Source: Hoplostethus atlanticus
Taxonomy: Eukaryota; Chordata; Actinopteri; Trachichthyiformes; Trachichthyidae
Direction of reading: 5' to 3'
Assembly: GCA_034670405.1 (NCBI GenBank)
Contig: JAXDDX010000038.1
Coordinates: 3,347,501-3,411,500 of the forward strand
DNA: 64,000 bases
Below, piece after piece: positions 28,101-38,225 of the stretch. Each line of letters starts with the position of its first letter. Position 1 is the first letter of the stretch. The translations under genes were made by a program, and so were the position numbers. The notes beneath the pieces were generated by a model. That model saw only the letters and a list, made by a program, of their open reading frames with translations. It searched no databases and was not told the origin of the DNA.

Positions 28101-29996
28101 CTACAGTATGACTAAACTAATTTTAGGGCTAGTATAATGAGTGTTTTTTCACATAATACACACTTTGCTCTGTTTGGTAATCTCCCTCAATTTTGTTGAA
28201 AAACTGCCTTGAAGAGCTTTTTGACATTCGCCGTGTTTAGTGAGCCGGAGTGAATTTACGAGCGTGCGCATTGGCTGGTTAACATAATTAACTATAACGT
28301 GATTGATTTGAAAGACGCTTGGTATTTAGTAGGTAAGTAGTTTATTTCCCCATTTATGACAACGATTGTAAGTTAGGCTACAGTTTATGAATGTTTTTTT
28401 TTTGTGTAAAAAAATTATAAATTATCAATAATAATAATACTGTGGCGGACTCGCCACAGTACCGGGGTTCGTGACAGACAGAGACATAGGCAGGAGGAGA
28501 GTTAACTGGCCAGCAGGCCGTTTTATTTGCACACCAGCGATATAAACCCGGACCCGGCGCTGACGGCCGCGCACCTCCCCCCTCCCGGCAGGTCAGCCGC
28601 GGAGCACTAAGGCTGCCCCAGTCCGCCAGGCTTCCAGGGGCGTCTAAACGTTTATGATTCAAACTTCGTGTACACGTTCACATCCCTACTTTTATCACAT
28701 TTCACAATGTTGAGGGACAAATGGATAGATTATCAAACATGTTTGAAATTGTTTGGGACTCCTACGACGTTAGACATTTTTTTCCTGTTCTTAGGAGCCG
28801 CTAGTGTCTTACACTGAACTACACTGAACCGATCACGGGTAAACTTGCATGTATTAAAAAAAAAAAAAAAAGTTTGGTACCACCGCATACCGCGGTGATG
28901 AGCCAGATACACACCCGCGGAGGGAAAATTTCAAAACCGCGACAGCCCTAGCTATACAGGCCAATTCACTTACCTGTTGGAGGCCATGATTTCCAGACAC
29001 AGGTACCTGCATGATGCTCTGCCCCTGGCCTCCCATAGTCTGCACCATTATGGGCTGCCCTGAAGTGATGAGCTGCCCCCCGCTCATCTGCAGCATCAGA
29101 GGCTGACCATGAACCTTGGAATAGCAGTATGAAAAACAGAGGAAGGGAAAGGTCAAGGGAGAACCAAGGGTCTTATTTCCAAACTGTATCCTGCGACAAT
29201 GGCAATGCACAATGCAAAAATTACAAATTCACCATGCATCACAACATCCTCAGCCTGCACACAACCTGAGTTTCTAAAACAATGCATACGCATACCACAT
29301 TAGACTGTAGGTTTATGCCTATAATACTGTAAGTCTAGACTTACAGTGAGATGGCATTTGCACATAAACACAGGCATGGTTGACAAACACACAAGCGGTC
29401 TAAATCTCCCACCTTTATGAACAGCACTGATATTGTGGTACAGCTGCACCACCTGTGGGACAGTTTCAGAGTCACAGCTAACTGTATTGAGTTGAGCAGA
29501 TCTCAGGTGGTGAGTACAGTACAAACAGCACAGCACAAACTGCTTGGAAGCCAGCTGACATCAACACACACAGCAGCCAATGGACTTATGTTGAAGGGCC
29601 ATGCAGATGAGACAGAAAAGTATCTGGGTAGGGGATATGCAACTCCACTACTACCTAGAAGGCCTGAATCTGTTGTCCAGAGACGGGAAGCTCTAGCTTT
29701 AATTCCATCGCTGTCTCTGCACCCTGGACAAAACATGTGAAGACAGGTATGTCCAATTCTAAGGCAGTCACTTCACACCACATGTAGTTTACAATTTCCT
29801 CTGTGGTTTGGATCTGTATTATCCTTCCCAGCTATTCCAGCTACAAGTAGTAGAAGAGTAACCAGGCTGGCAGAGTACAGCTCATCTGCCATGCAAGCCT
29901 TCTTTACACCATTACCTGCTGTTGGATCGTCCCATTGGCTCTCTGCATTCCCATCTGCTCGCCTGTGGTTGTAGCCACTGTGGCGTACTGCTCCAT
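25139..29996 (-). CDS. nfya: NF-Y subunit alpha (CCAAT-binding factor, HAP2 family), short-isoform type
   Basis: Seven coding exons (minus): 29916-29996 (ATG 29994-29996, peptide MEQYATV), 28974-29114, 26673-26804, 26233-26338, 26026-26141, 25772-25945, 25139-25342; 317 residues with all phases consistent. Residues 28-192 are the Gln-rich activation region (for example GQQGQTQQIIIQQPQTAV). Residues 215-275 are the HAP2 domain: EEEPLYVNAKQYHRILKRRQ binds NF-YB/NF-YC and RHRHAMKRKRGDGGRF contacts the CCAAT box. Exon 1 joins directly to VHGQPLM, as in the human short isoform (318 residues); I find no extra Gln/Val exon in the 0.8-kb intron. The C-terminal tail (residues 273-317) lacks the usual DEEAMTQIIRVS ending and has a Lys where mammalian NFYA has Ala (HAMARKRG). 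It may therefore be the teleost paralogue nfyal. A Tc1 remnant and a nested hAT lie in its introns. Confidence 0.93.
25445..25480. repeat. Perfect 18-bp tandem duplication
   Basis: Two exact adjacent copies of GGGTTCTAGAACTCTACA in the last nfya intron, about 100 bases before the terminal exon on the minus strand. Each copy contains the palindrome TTCTAGAA. Confidence 0.95.
27740..28105 (+). mobile_element. Solo LTR nested in the hAT element, 366 bp
   Basis: Starts TGTAACAACCCGG and ends GACGCTACA (TG...CA, with TGTA/TACA inverted ends), flanked by GTAT at 27736-27739 and 28106-28109, a 4-bp target duplication. It contains an AATAAA (CTTAATAAATGC, about 28030) near its 3' part, as expected for an LTR R region. 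It does not resemble the LTR at 8492-9170. No internal retrotransposon sequence is present. Confidence 0.7.
28441..28644 (-). mobile_element. Truncated second copy of the 8492-9170 LTR
   Basis: Reads as the reverse complement of the last third of the solo LTR at 8492-9170. Shared blocks include CCGGGGT(T/C)CGTGACAGACA, GTTAA(C/G)TGGCCAGCA, CGGCCGTTTTATT-like and CCCCAGTCCGCCAGGCTTCC. The terminal part TGTGGCGGACTCGCCACA forms a small palindrome. Similarity stops near 28644. The copy is 5'-truncated and lies within the hAT element. Confidence 0.8.
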
Positions 29997-30076
29997 GGTC
30001 ACTACACGTTTAGGCTCTGGAGAATACATGGTGGCACATTAGTATCAAACGAAAGAGGGACATTTTTTCCCACATA

Positions 30077-30592
30077 CACTACCGGTCAAAAGTTTTAGAA
30101 CACCCCCATTGTTCCCGTTTTTATTGAAAAGTAATTAAGTAAATAAGTACTTCAAGTCCAGTGAATAACCTGAAATGGTACAAAGGTACAATGGTACAAA
30201 CTGCTATTTTAAAAAAAAGTTTAGGTCAGCAAAAACTGAAAAATAATGTAAGTTTCAGAGCCAAGGTGTCAGTGAGTACACTTTCCTACACCATCAAAAG
30301 GCACTTGGAAACTGGAGGACACGCTGACAGGAAGAGGTCTGGCAGACCCAAAGCCACAACAGAATCAGAAGACACGTTTCTGAGAGTCAACAGCTTGGGT
30401 GATAGGTGGCTCACAGGACAACAGCTTCCACCACAGCTTAACACTGGTTGAAGTAAGCAAGTCTCAGTTTCAACTGTGAAGAGAAGACTTGAAGCACCGC
30501 CAGTGGACTACTGAAGACTGGAAGAAGGTCTTATGGACCGATGAATCAAAATTGGGAAAATGGGGGTGTTCTAAAACTTTTGACCGGTAGTG
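30077..30592 (+). mobile_element. Tc1-like transposon with internal deletion (516 bp)
   Basis: Perfect-looking terminal inverted repeats: CACTACCGGTCAAAAGTTTT at the left, and its complement AAAACTTTTGACCGGTAGTG at the right. TA is duplicated at 30075-30076 and 30593-30594. Inside are transposase traces: the helix-turn-helix part (STLSYTIKRHLETGG, DRKRSGRPKATT) and, after a deletion, WKKVLWTDESK near 30500-30550, which carries a DDE-domain Asp motif. Stops and missing central sequence make it non-functional. It lies upstream of the nfya start exon, in its probable 5' UTR intron. Confidence 0.9.
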
Positions 30593-30594
30593 TA

Positions 30595-31560
30595 TTTATT
30601 TGAATTGGAGGTTGACATAGTCCCTTAAATTGAACAGGAATTAACTTAGTGGTTTAAACAATTAAATTACCTATTGTAACAGCCATCTGTCAGATGGTGC
30701 TCTAAACTAGAACATATATTTATATATAAGGGGTGGAGTAAGTCACCATTCAACACTTAATGCAAATATGTGTAACGATGATTGTAAGGATCTGCATCTG
30801 AAATATAAAGACTATAAAATTATTTTTACTGTCTGGCGGTGTTGACACAAACCAAGTCATGAAACAGAAAGCATGGATTTTATGGGGGAAAAATATAAAA
30901 TCAGTAAGTTGCAAAACATTACTGGTTGTCTGAGAGCATGTTCTATAAACATGTTTGATTAGACTAACATGTTAGCGTATTTTTTTCGAAATTAAGGTTT
31001 GTCCCAGTTCTCAAAAGTGAAATATAAACAAAGGGACTTCCCTGTGACAATAAACTGAGGATATTTTTTTAATAGAAAACTGAATGATCTGGAAAGGACA
31101 GAGACGTTAAAATGAGCTTTACATCTAATATGTTCGCCTAGTTAGATCCAGCAACATAGGCCTGTTTTCTACCAGCACATGCGTTCAATGTTGTTGCTCT
31201 TCTTTGTCTCTGATGAACGACCAGCCATTTGTTTTACATGGGTAACGTTGCGTTACTCTATCGTAGCCAGCCATTACCAGTTTATTAACGTTTCCAATTG
31301 TTAAATATCAGCGTGAGCATATTCCTGAATTACACACGACATAGAACTAACGCTACCTTTATCTACAAATACCGGTAGGTAATGTATTAGCTCGTGTTAG
31401 CTAGATGCTAACTTGCAATAATACGGTTCGCTACTCAGGCTCATTTTGGCTGATAAGCTGGGAGTGACTAAGCAAGAAGGGCACGCTACGTTATTTTTTC
31501 CTAATACCTTAAACATAAGCATTTAGTATAAACGTTTCGCGAGTTGACTCTTTGCTCACA
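30595..31560. other. nfya upstream spacer, probable 5' UTR intron
   Basis: AT-rich and without recognisable coding. The nfya start exon has an acceptor just above 30016 (CTCCAG before the exon on the minus strand), so a non-coding first exon must lie farther up, probably in 31.5-31.7 kb. Confidence 0.4.
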
Positions 31561-31660
31561 TTTCCTCGGCTCACCGTTTCGTTTGTTTCTGTGCCGCCCG
31601 GTCCTGATTGGCTCCAACGAGCACTGACGAGTCCAATCACCGAGCTCTCAGGTCCACAGT
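31561..31660 (-). promoter_or_regulatory. Probable nfya promoter with two opposed CCAAT boxes
   Basis: ATTGG at 31607-31611 (CCAAT on the nfya strand) and CCAAT at 31633-31637 on the plus strand, 26 bases apart, in a relatively GC-rich patch with GTGCCGCCCGG. NF-Y binds exactly this pentamer, so the gene may be under its own control. No TATA box is evident. The assignment to nfya rests on position only. Confidence 0.45.
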
Positions 31661-31849
31661 GTGGAAAGTGAACGCAAACAACTGGCTAAAAGCACCCAAG
31701 CACAGCGAGAGGCTTTCACCAAGCGGACAAAACACTGAACACGGAAGTCCTGGGACAGACAGTCTGTCTTTTGCCCTCTGCTGGCTGACCGCGGAACAGT
31801 TTGAACCTCAACCCACCTCAATATAATTCGAAGGGACCAATGTCCATAG

Positions 31850-33491
31850 GTATGTAGGTAGTGCAACTGCAGCGAAACAAAGTGTGCATCGTGTGACCTG
31901 CTATTTAGCATTTCTTTCAGCACAAAATACAGTCGAGGCAACACTTTTCTACATAAATGCAGAAGAGAGTGATCATGCCCGTATGCAGACTAAACTGCTT
32001 GTTTGATTTAGCCAAACAGCATAATGTTTAAGGTCTTAGTATAGCTACTGACATCAGGGTAAGACATAGACATGTTTTTAAATTAGTATATAGAAGGTAT
32101 GCATTATCTAGCTATTCAGCTAGCTGACATTTCATGTAATTCTAGTATTAGACAATTGTACGCATTTGAGATGATTTCCCGCCATTACGCTGTTCCGGTC
32201 AAGCGGACAATGGATCCTATGCTGGAGTAGGACGTTATTATCTTGGTAGTATTGCATCTTTGGACGGGCTAGGCAAGCGAACCTGTCTCCGCCCCTGGGT
32301 TGTGCTCCTCCAAGTGTGCGTTTGTTAACGTATCTGGAGCAGTCCATTTTTCATTCCTTCTTAAGTGCTCGGGGAGATACCTGAATATTCTAGGAATTCA
32401 TCTCAATAAATCAAAGCTGTTAAAACGGTTCCTTGTAATATATAAAATGTGTAGCCAGACTGCAGATTTTAATATAGCCTACATAGCAGCACAAAGGACA
32501 GGCAACACTTGCTCCGCCCTCCTAGAATCTTTACTCTAAACATGAAACGAGCGATCACCTGGTTGTGCCACTAACAAACGTATTTTTCGTCACACCATTA
32601 TTCGGACGTACGACGACCGCAGGGGACGAGCCAGTTGAGAATCTGTGGTGTGAATTGCATCAAATACGGTAATTTACCGATTCTACCAAAACGTGAACAA
32701 TTATGTCGTGATGGGTTTGTGATAACTGTTTGTTCCTCACAGGGTAGCCCTGTCTAATTTACTGATATACTCTGTTGCTTGCTGGCTAATGCTAGTTCGC
32801 TAACATAGGCCACAGAAAGGCGACAGCCATTTTAGCTAACCTGTTAACAGTTATCTAGGTTAGTGTTAGCTAACGCAGGAATACAACCTAGCATTAGATA
32901 TCCAACGCGTATTTTCACTGCAATCTATTTGCTATTTTGTTATTAGCTATTTAATTTATTATGCTACTAAATCAAAGCTAACGTAAATAGCCCATCAGAG
33001 GTACAGGCTAGGATTCCCCATCCGTTTCCACAAGATTTTAACGAAGACTCACCTGCGAATTTGATGCTTTTTTCAAAGTAGCCAGATATTACACAGATAC
33101 AACTGTAAGTTGTGAGGTCTAGGCAAGAAGACGTAGACTGTTAACAGAAGCTGGAAAAACATTTCAACGCGCTGTGCATTCCCACACCATACACAGGCAC
33201 GAGTCCCTGCTTTTATCGTCTAGCTTAGCTGGCTCTTTGAATGTGGTCATTGTGTTATGGGAAATGTGTACTACATGAACATGAATACATCCAAATGGAC
33301 AGTTCAAAGTTGCTCATTCACAAATCAATTGTATATCGTTGTTGTGAATGGATCACATGTAGCCCTTGACATTATATTTAGGTGATATTTAGAGCATGAT
33401 GCTCATGAAGGAGAAGTCACTTTTGATGACAACAACTACGCAATACAATATTGTAATGATTAACTCCACGTCATTGTTCATGATTTTTCAG
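31850..33491 (+). promoter_or_regulatory. srsf3 upstream region with probable promoter and non-coding first exon
   Basis: DNA between the nfya promoter patch and the srsf3 start exon (acceptor TTTTTCAG ends at 33491). The only CpG-richer patch is about 32560-32650 (GGACGTACGACGACCGCAGG), a reasonable site for srsf3 transcription start. First-exon boundaries cannot be fixed by sequence alone. The rest is AT-rich with nothing recognised. Confidence 0.35.
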
Positions 33492-33499
33492 GTCCAATC

Positions 33500-36400
33500 A
33501 TGCATAGAGACTGTCCTCTTGACTGCAAGGTCTATGTTGGAAATTTGGGCAACAACGGAAACAAGACAGAGCTAGAAAGGTCCTTTGGCTACTATGGTCC
33601 ACTCCGCAGTGTTTGGGTTGCCAGAAACCCCCCAGGTTTTGCTTTTGTAGAATTTGAAGATCCCAGAGATGCAACTGATGCAGTGCGTGAGCTTGATGGA
33701 AGGTAGGCAACAATTAAACCTAATGGTGAAATAAAATGGGAAAAAACAACAAACAATTGAACTGGATATGTCTTTTTTTTAAGATACAACAGTAGATGGT
33801 GATGGGTTGTTTTGTATGCATGGTGCTTTTTACAGGACACTGTGTGGTTGCCGTGTTCGTGTGGAGTTGTCAAATGGTGAGAAACGCACCCGTAACCGTG
33901 GTCCTCCCCCTTCATGGAGCAGGCGTCCTCGAGATGATCATAGGCGACGTAGCCCAGCAGCCAGGCGAAGGTAACCCAGATAATCTCATATGACAATGGT
34001 GCCCAATAGAGAACACTAATGTTTCTGCTCCATCTCCTACTTTAACCCTACTCTTCTAGTTCCTGATTCCACTCTCTGACCTGCAGTACATTTCTTGGTA
34101 ATTGAGTCTAGACATTTCTAGTGTTGGCAACTGTTTTTTTGTGTTACTATACATTTGTGACTGTTGCGATGTATAAGGCCTGCAGATTTCATCTTCATTG
34201 ACATTTTTTGGTCATTTTATCTAGAGTACCAGAAAGCTAGACATTCATGACCATTGATTGCAGTTTAATATGGTATGGGTTTGGCCATTATAATGAATAT
34301 TCCAGTGTAGCTTTCCCATTGCTAAATATATCTTAAAATCTGACTTGCAAGACTTTTGCTTCAGGCACTAATGTATCTTTTGAAGTGTACCAATTCCTGT
34401 GCACCTTCAAGAAATTTTGAAACTTTGTTTCATTGTTTGAAAATGACAATTACATATGTGAAATAAGATTTGGTAATTCTAGTGTCAAAGCACTATCTTT
34501 TTGCATAAATTTGGGGGTGGAATGAAAATGCCAGTTGTGATGCCTTCTTTTCTTTCTTTTTTAATTTGAGGTTGCCTTTAATTTTCCATCTATATTAATA
34601 AAAATGAAACCCGTTGCAGAGTCACCACCATGCCTCTTCTCACCACCCTCTGAGTCAATCAACTAGTCCTCTTTCAGCATCATGTGACCGCTGACCAGCG
34701 TGCCCCAATCAGCTTGGCTGGTGTGGTGTCACATGGCCCAGGCATGGCCAGTCGTCAGGTTGCACCAGCCCATTGGTTCCTGAGCATGCCGTTCTCAACC
34801 ACCTCCTCCAACCTTAACCCAAAAGGCAGCGGCCCACCTCACATTCCCGACCAATCAGCGTTTTACGTTCCCAAATGTCTACACTACAACCTACCAGCAG
34901 CAGCCTTCGGCTAACCAATAAAAGCAGGAAAAAAGCCACAGCCAGCCCCCATCTGCCTGCCAACTAATCACCTTGCAGCATCTGGCCAGTCCTATTCAGC
35001 CAATTCTGCCTACCCGGCCGACAGTCTGCCTCCCTTTCGTCATTTCTAGCTTGTTGAAAACCAAAATACTAGTAAGTTTTTCCTGCTTCATTCAGTACAC
35101 TGCTGATTACAGTTTTGAAAGTGAAGAGACAGCTGGTTTAAAAAGGTTGTTCTTTTTTTTGTTTGAATCGTAAAGGTTTGTCTTTTTGTCCTCACTCATT
35201 ACTGTAACTCATTGTTCAATCAAAGGGAAATGGCCCAACATCCAATGTCTAGAACATCACATTTCCAGAGATTTGGATGATAGATAATCTTCTGGTGTGT
35301 CTTGGGGCTCTGAGCAGAATTATGAAGTCACAAGAGTCAAAACTCCTCCTCAACCCCCCTAGAAGTCCCATTTTTCTGTGTGCTCTGTGGTTGATTTTAG
35401 CCGATGTTAGTCTGGTTCTTTCTACAAGATTTATTCCCAATGCCCAATATATTATCATTGATTTTGTTACAAACCTCCATTTCCTTACACTGTCCATTCA
35501 GGAGCAGTGGACCAGTTGCATACAGATGGTGGCCTGTGTGTGTGTATATCTTTTTTTGCCCAACCTCATGGCCATCCCACAGTGCAAAGTGGTTAATCCT
35601 CAGACAGGAGGTGAAGCCAGATAGTCAGCTCAAAGGCATGGAGAGAAGTATATGGATCTTAGGTGTGCTAGGTCTCCTTGATCTCTTCCCTGTCTGCAGG
35701 GATGATGAATAAATATTAACAGCTGGTGGGCCCATATCATGAATGCAGCAAGGAATCTGGATTAAAAACAGATTACAATTGCCACTGCAGATTATATTGG
35801 CTGCTCACTTTCTGCATGAAATGGGTGCCTCTTTGTCCAAACATCATAATCACATCTTGCCAGTTTGGACAGAGAGGAAGAAATTGAGAAAATCGACACT
35901 GTCACATGAAAACCTTGTATGTCAAATGTCAACTTTTCAGGCGCTAAGAAAAGCAGCCGTGTTTTCAGTTTGACCACCATGTACTTTTGAGTTTGTTTGG
36001 TGTTTGAAAGGGGTTTATAAGCCCATGGATGATAGAATTTCTTTAACACACAGAAGACCACGTAATGCTTTAATTGTAGTTACAACATGAAAATCACCAA
36101 AATTGGAGTTACAAGGTTTTCACATGACATCAGTGACATGCTGGGTGCACGTTGTACTGTGGGATAGGTTGGAAGGACAGAATGTCAGTCCTAGGGCTTG
36201 CCATCTTTATGGACTTGGTCCATTGCCATTCAGTAATCTGTATTATCTCATGATATTGAGGTTATTGTGTTCTCTTGAAAAATATTCTCAACTCTTATTT
36301 CAATTTCTTTAGTGTTACAGAGCTAGTGAGAGGCTGTGTTAAAGGAGGCCCATTAAGGGATTATCTCAGGGAAGTGCAGGCAATAAGGGGGTTGGAGTGT

Positions 36401-37569
36401 GGGGGTCAACAGGTGAACAATGCATCTGTCTTTGTTTTTAACATCCTTGTCTTTCCCCCTCTCAGATCCCCACGCAGGAGGAGCTTCAGCCGCAGTCGAA
36501 GCAGGTATGTAAGCTTTCAGAAGTCTCACAAAAACTGAAAGTTAATAGTCCTGTTCCACATGATGGAGTGTAGATCGAACAGCTCAATCCCAAAGCTGGA
36601 AACCAGAGAGCCAACTCTAATTTGATTTAATCACGTGACAAAACATAGAGCTGCTTTGTTGACAGCAAATGTGTGCAGATTCATTTTTGGTGAGTTGAAC
36701 TTGGGAACCAATAGATTGGACCAAAAACAATGTGCACAGTTTAATATAGTCCTGTACCATGTGGTGAACACAAGGAGGTTCAAAGTAGTGAGTCAAACAA
36801 ACTGAACTGATTAAATGGGTTCACTCTTGCAGGTCCCTCTCCAGAGACAGGAGGAGGGAGAGATCGATCTCCCGGGACAGAAACCACAAACCTTCAAGGT
36901 CCTTCTCTAGATCAAGGAGGTATTGTCATCTTCTTAAGTTGTTTTCATCTTTTCATAGTAACGTTTGCCAATGCGACTACAACAACTCCAAGATAAGTAT
37001 GGAGTTATCACTCGAGAGGGGGAGATGAGTCAAATCAGATAACCTAAGATGTCTTGTTGTTATACTGCTCTTTTAGAGTTGAGATGAGAGCTGTCACATT
37101 TTCAATCACAATATACTGTGATAGTGGAAAGTAAGATAAGAAATATGTCTTGCTGTTGAAACTGCTTTAGACTATTTGCATTTTCTCCAACAGGGCAGGA
37201 TGGAACACTTACGTTAACCTATAGTTGAATAGTGCTTGGGAAATCCTGTTTTTTATGCCAACAATTAGGCAACATATTTTGACATGACAGGTGTTTTTTA
37301 ACACAAGTGTTTATGTGCTGACAGCATGCACTGCCTTGTGTGCATCTTATAAATGTAGAAGGAGTGAAAGCCACTTAAACGCAGAAAGTTAAGCAGTCAA
37401 AACTTTTTCTTTCAAGTGGAGCTTAGGTCTCTTTCAAAGGAGCCCAGCTCCCTGTAATTTGAACCTTGTTCATATACAAATCTTGTAATGACAGTTTTGA
37501 CAGTATTTTCATTGACCAGTATTTTTATTTTTCCTCCACAGCCGCTCCAGGTCTAATGACAGAAAGTAG
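33500..37569 (+). CDS. srsf3: SRSF3 (serine/arginine-rich splicing factor 3), complete
   Basis: Coding exons 33500-33702, 33836-33970, 36466-36504, 36833-36919 and 37542-37569; 163 residues (human 164). Residues about 9-83 form the RRM with RNP-type segments KVYVGNLG and [13 protein letters not shown]. The rest is the RS domain ([23 protein letters not shown], ending RSRSNDRK). SRSF3 binds pyrimidine-rich RNA and promotes exon inclusion, mRNA export and 3' end choice; it shuttles between nucleus and cytoplasm. A 394-base cassette exon lies in the 2.5-kb intron after exon 33836-33970 and introduces a stop. The human gene has a poison exon at the same place. The downstream neighbour is cdkn1a on the same strand, as in human 6p21. 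Confidence 0.97.
34678..35071 (+). other. srsf3 poison (NMD) cassette exon
   Basis: Acceptor CCTCTTTCAG ends at 34677; donor GTAAGT starts at 35072. Exon length is 394 bases. The upstream exon ends in phase 2 with AG, so inclusion reads AGC ATC ATG TGA, a stop at 34685-34687 that would remove the whole RS domain. Mammalian SRSF3 uses an ultraconserved cassette exon in this intron to lower its own level through nonsense-mediated decay. The sequence here is unlike the rest of the intron: not AT-rich, and holding several CCAAT-like and CAACC motifs. Confidence 0.85.
35072..36465 (+). other. srsf3 intron downstream of the poison exon
   Basis: Intronic DNA with no coding evidence. Open frames at 35277-35624 and 35404-35712 overlap in different frames and match nothing. 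It may hold splicing control sequence for the poison exon. Confidence 0.45.
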
Positions 37570-38199
37570 GAGGATGCATGGCTATCCATTGTGAAGGGAG
37601 CCGAAGATGAATGAACAGTTGTACTGGATTTCCCGTTTCATATGATGGACTAAGGAAGATCCTGTGGTCGTTTTTTGTGTTGGATTTTTTAAACAATCAT
37701 ATATTCTAGTGGTTTAGCGCTTTTTCTTTTTGCTTTGGTAATGCAATGTACCTTATTCCTCTTAATTTGTAAATACAGTACGTGGGTGTGTACAGGTGTA
37801 ATGCTTGACCCAAGTTGTGTAAGTCCTGTCAGTGCTGAAACATAGTTGTGCTGTCCAGCATTCCAATTCACCAGTTAAACTCTTAAGCTTTTTTTTTTTG
37901 TCAATGAATGTACCGTGTAGTTTGATCATGTGTTAGTTCTCCATTATTAATGTGTAAACGTCAGCAGGAGTTTTGTGTCAGGAAGGATGGGATAGTGAAA
38001 CAAATTCTCTCCCGTTGACCTTCTGTTTGGCCAACCTATTTTCTTATCTAACTGCCACTTTTCATACTCCTATTGGAAAAAAGCACCCTGATTCAAGATA
38101 CTGTAACATGGCATTGATGAGGATGTAATGAACACAAGTATAGATTTATTACCATGGATTCCACTGTTTTTCTTTTTTGATATGTGTAATTGTCCCTCA

Positions 38200-38205
38200 A
38201 TTAAA
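38200..38205 (+). terminator. srsf3 candidate poly(A) signal
   Basis: ATTAAA 630 bases after the srsf3 stop, followed by a GT/T-rich stretch. The 3' UTR would be about 650 bases. Confidence 0.5.
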
Positions 38206-38225
38206 AATACTGGTTGTAGAAAGAC

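Larger units (their letters stand above)
27580..28950. mobile_element. hAT-like DNA transposon, 1371 bp, with 8-bp target duplication
   Basis: Ends are TAGGGCTGTCGCGGT and ACCGCGACAGCCCTA-type inverted repeats. GCTATACA flanks both sides (27572-27579 and 28951-28958), the 8-bp duplication of hAT transposases. Secondary inverted motifs ACCGCGGT lie just inside each end. No transposase is readable. The body is interrupted by two unrelated LTR sequences (27740-28105 and 28441-28644), so much of its length is secondary insertion. It lies in an nfya intron. Confidence 0.85.

Noticed and set aside
29115..29915. Possible extra Gln/Val-rich exon of the long NFYA isoform
   Set aside because: No stretch with acceptor, donor, correct phase and the expected QLQTE or QTLQVV residues could be found.
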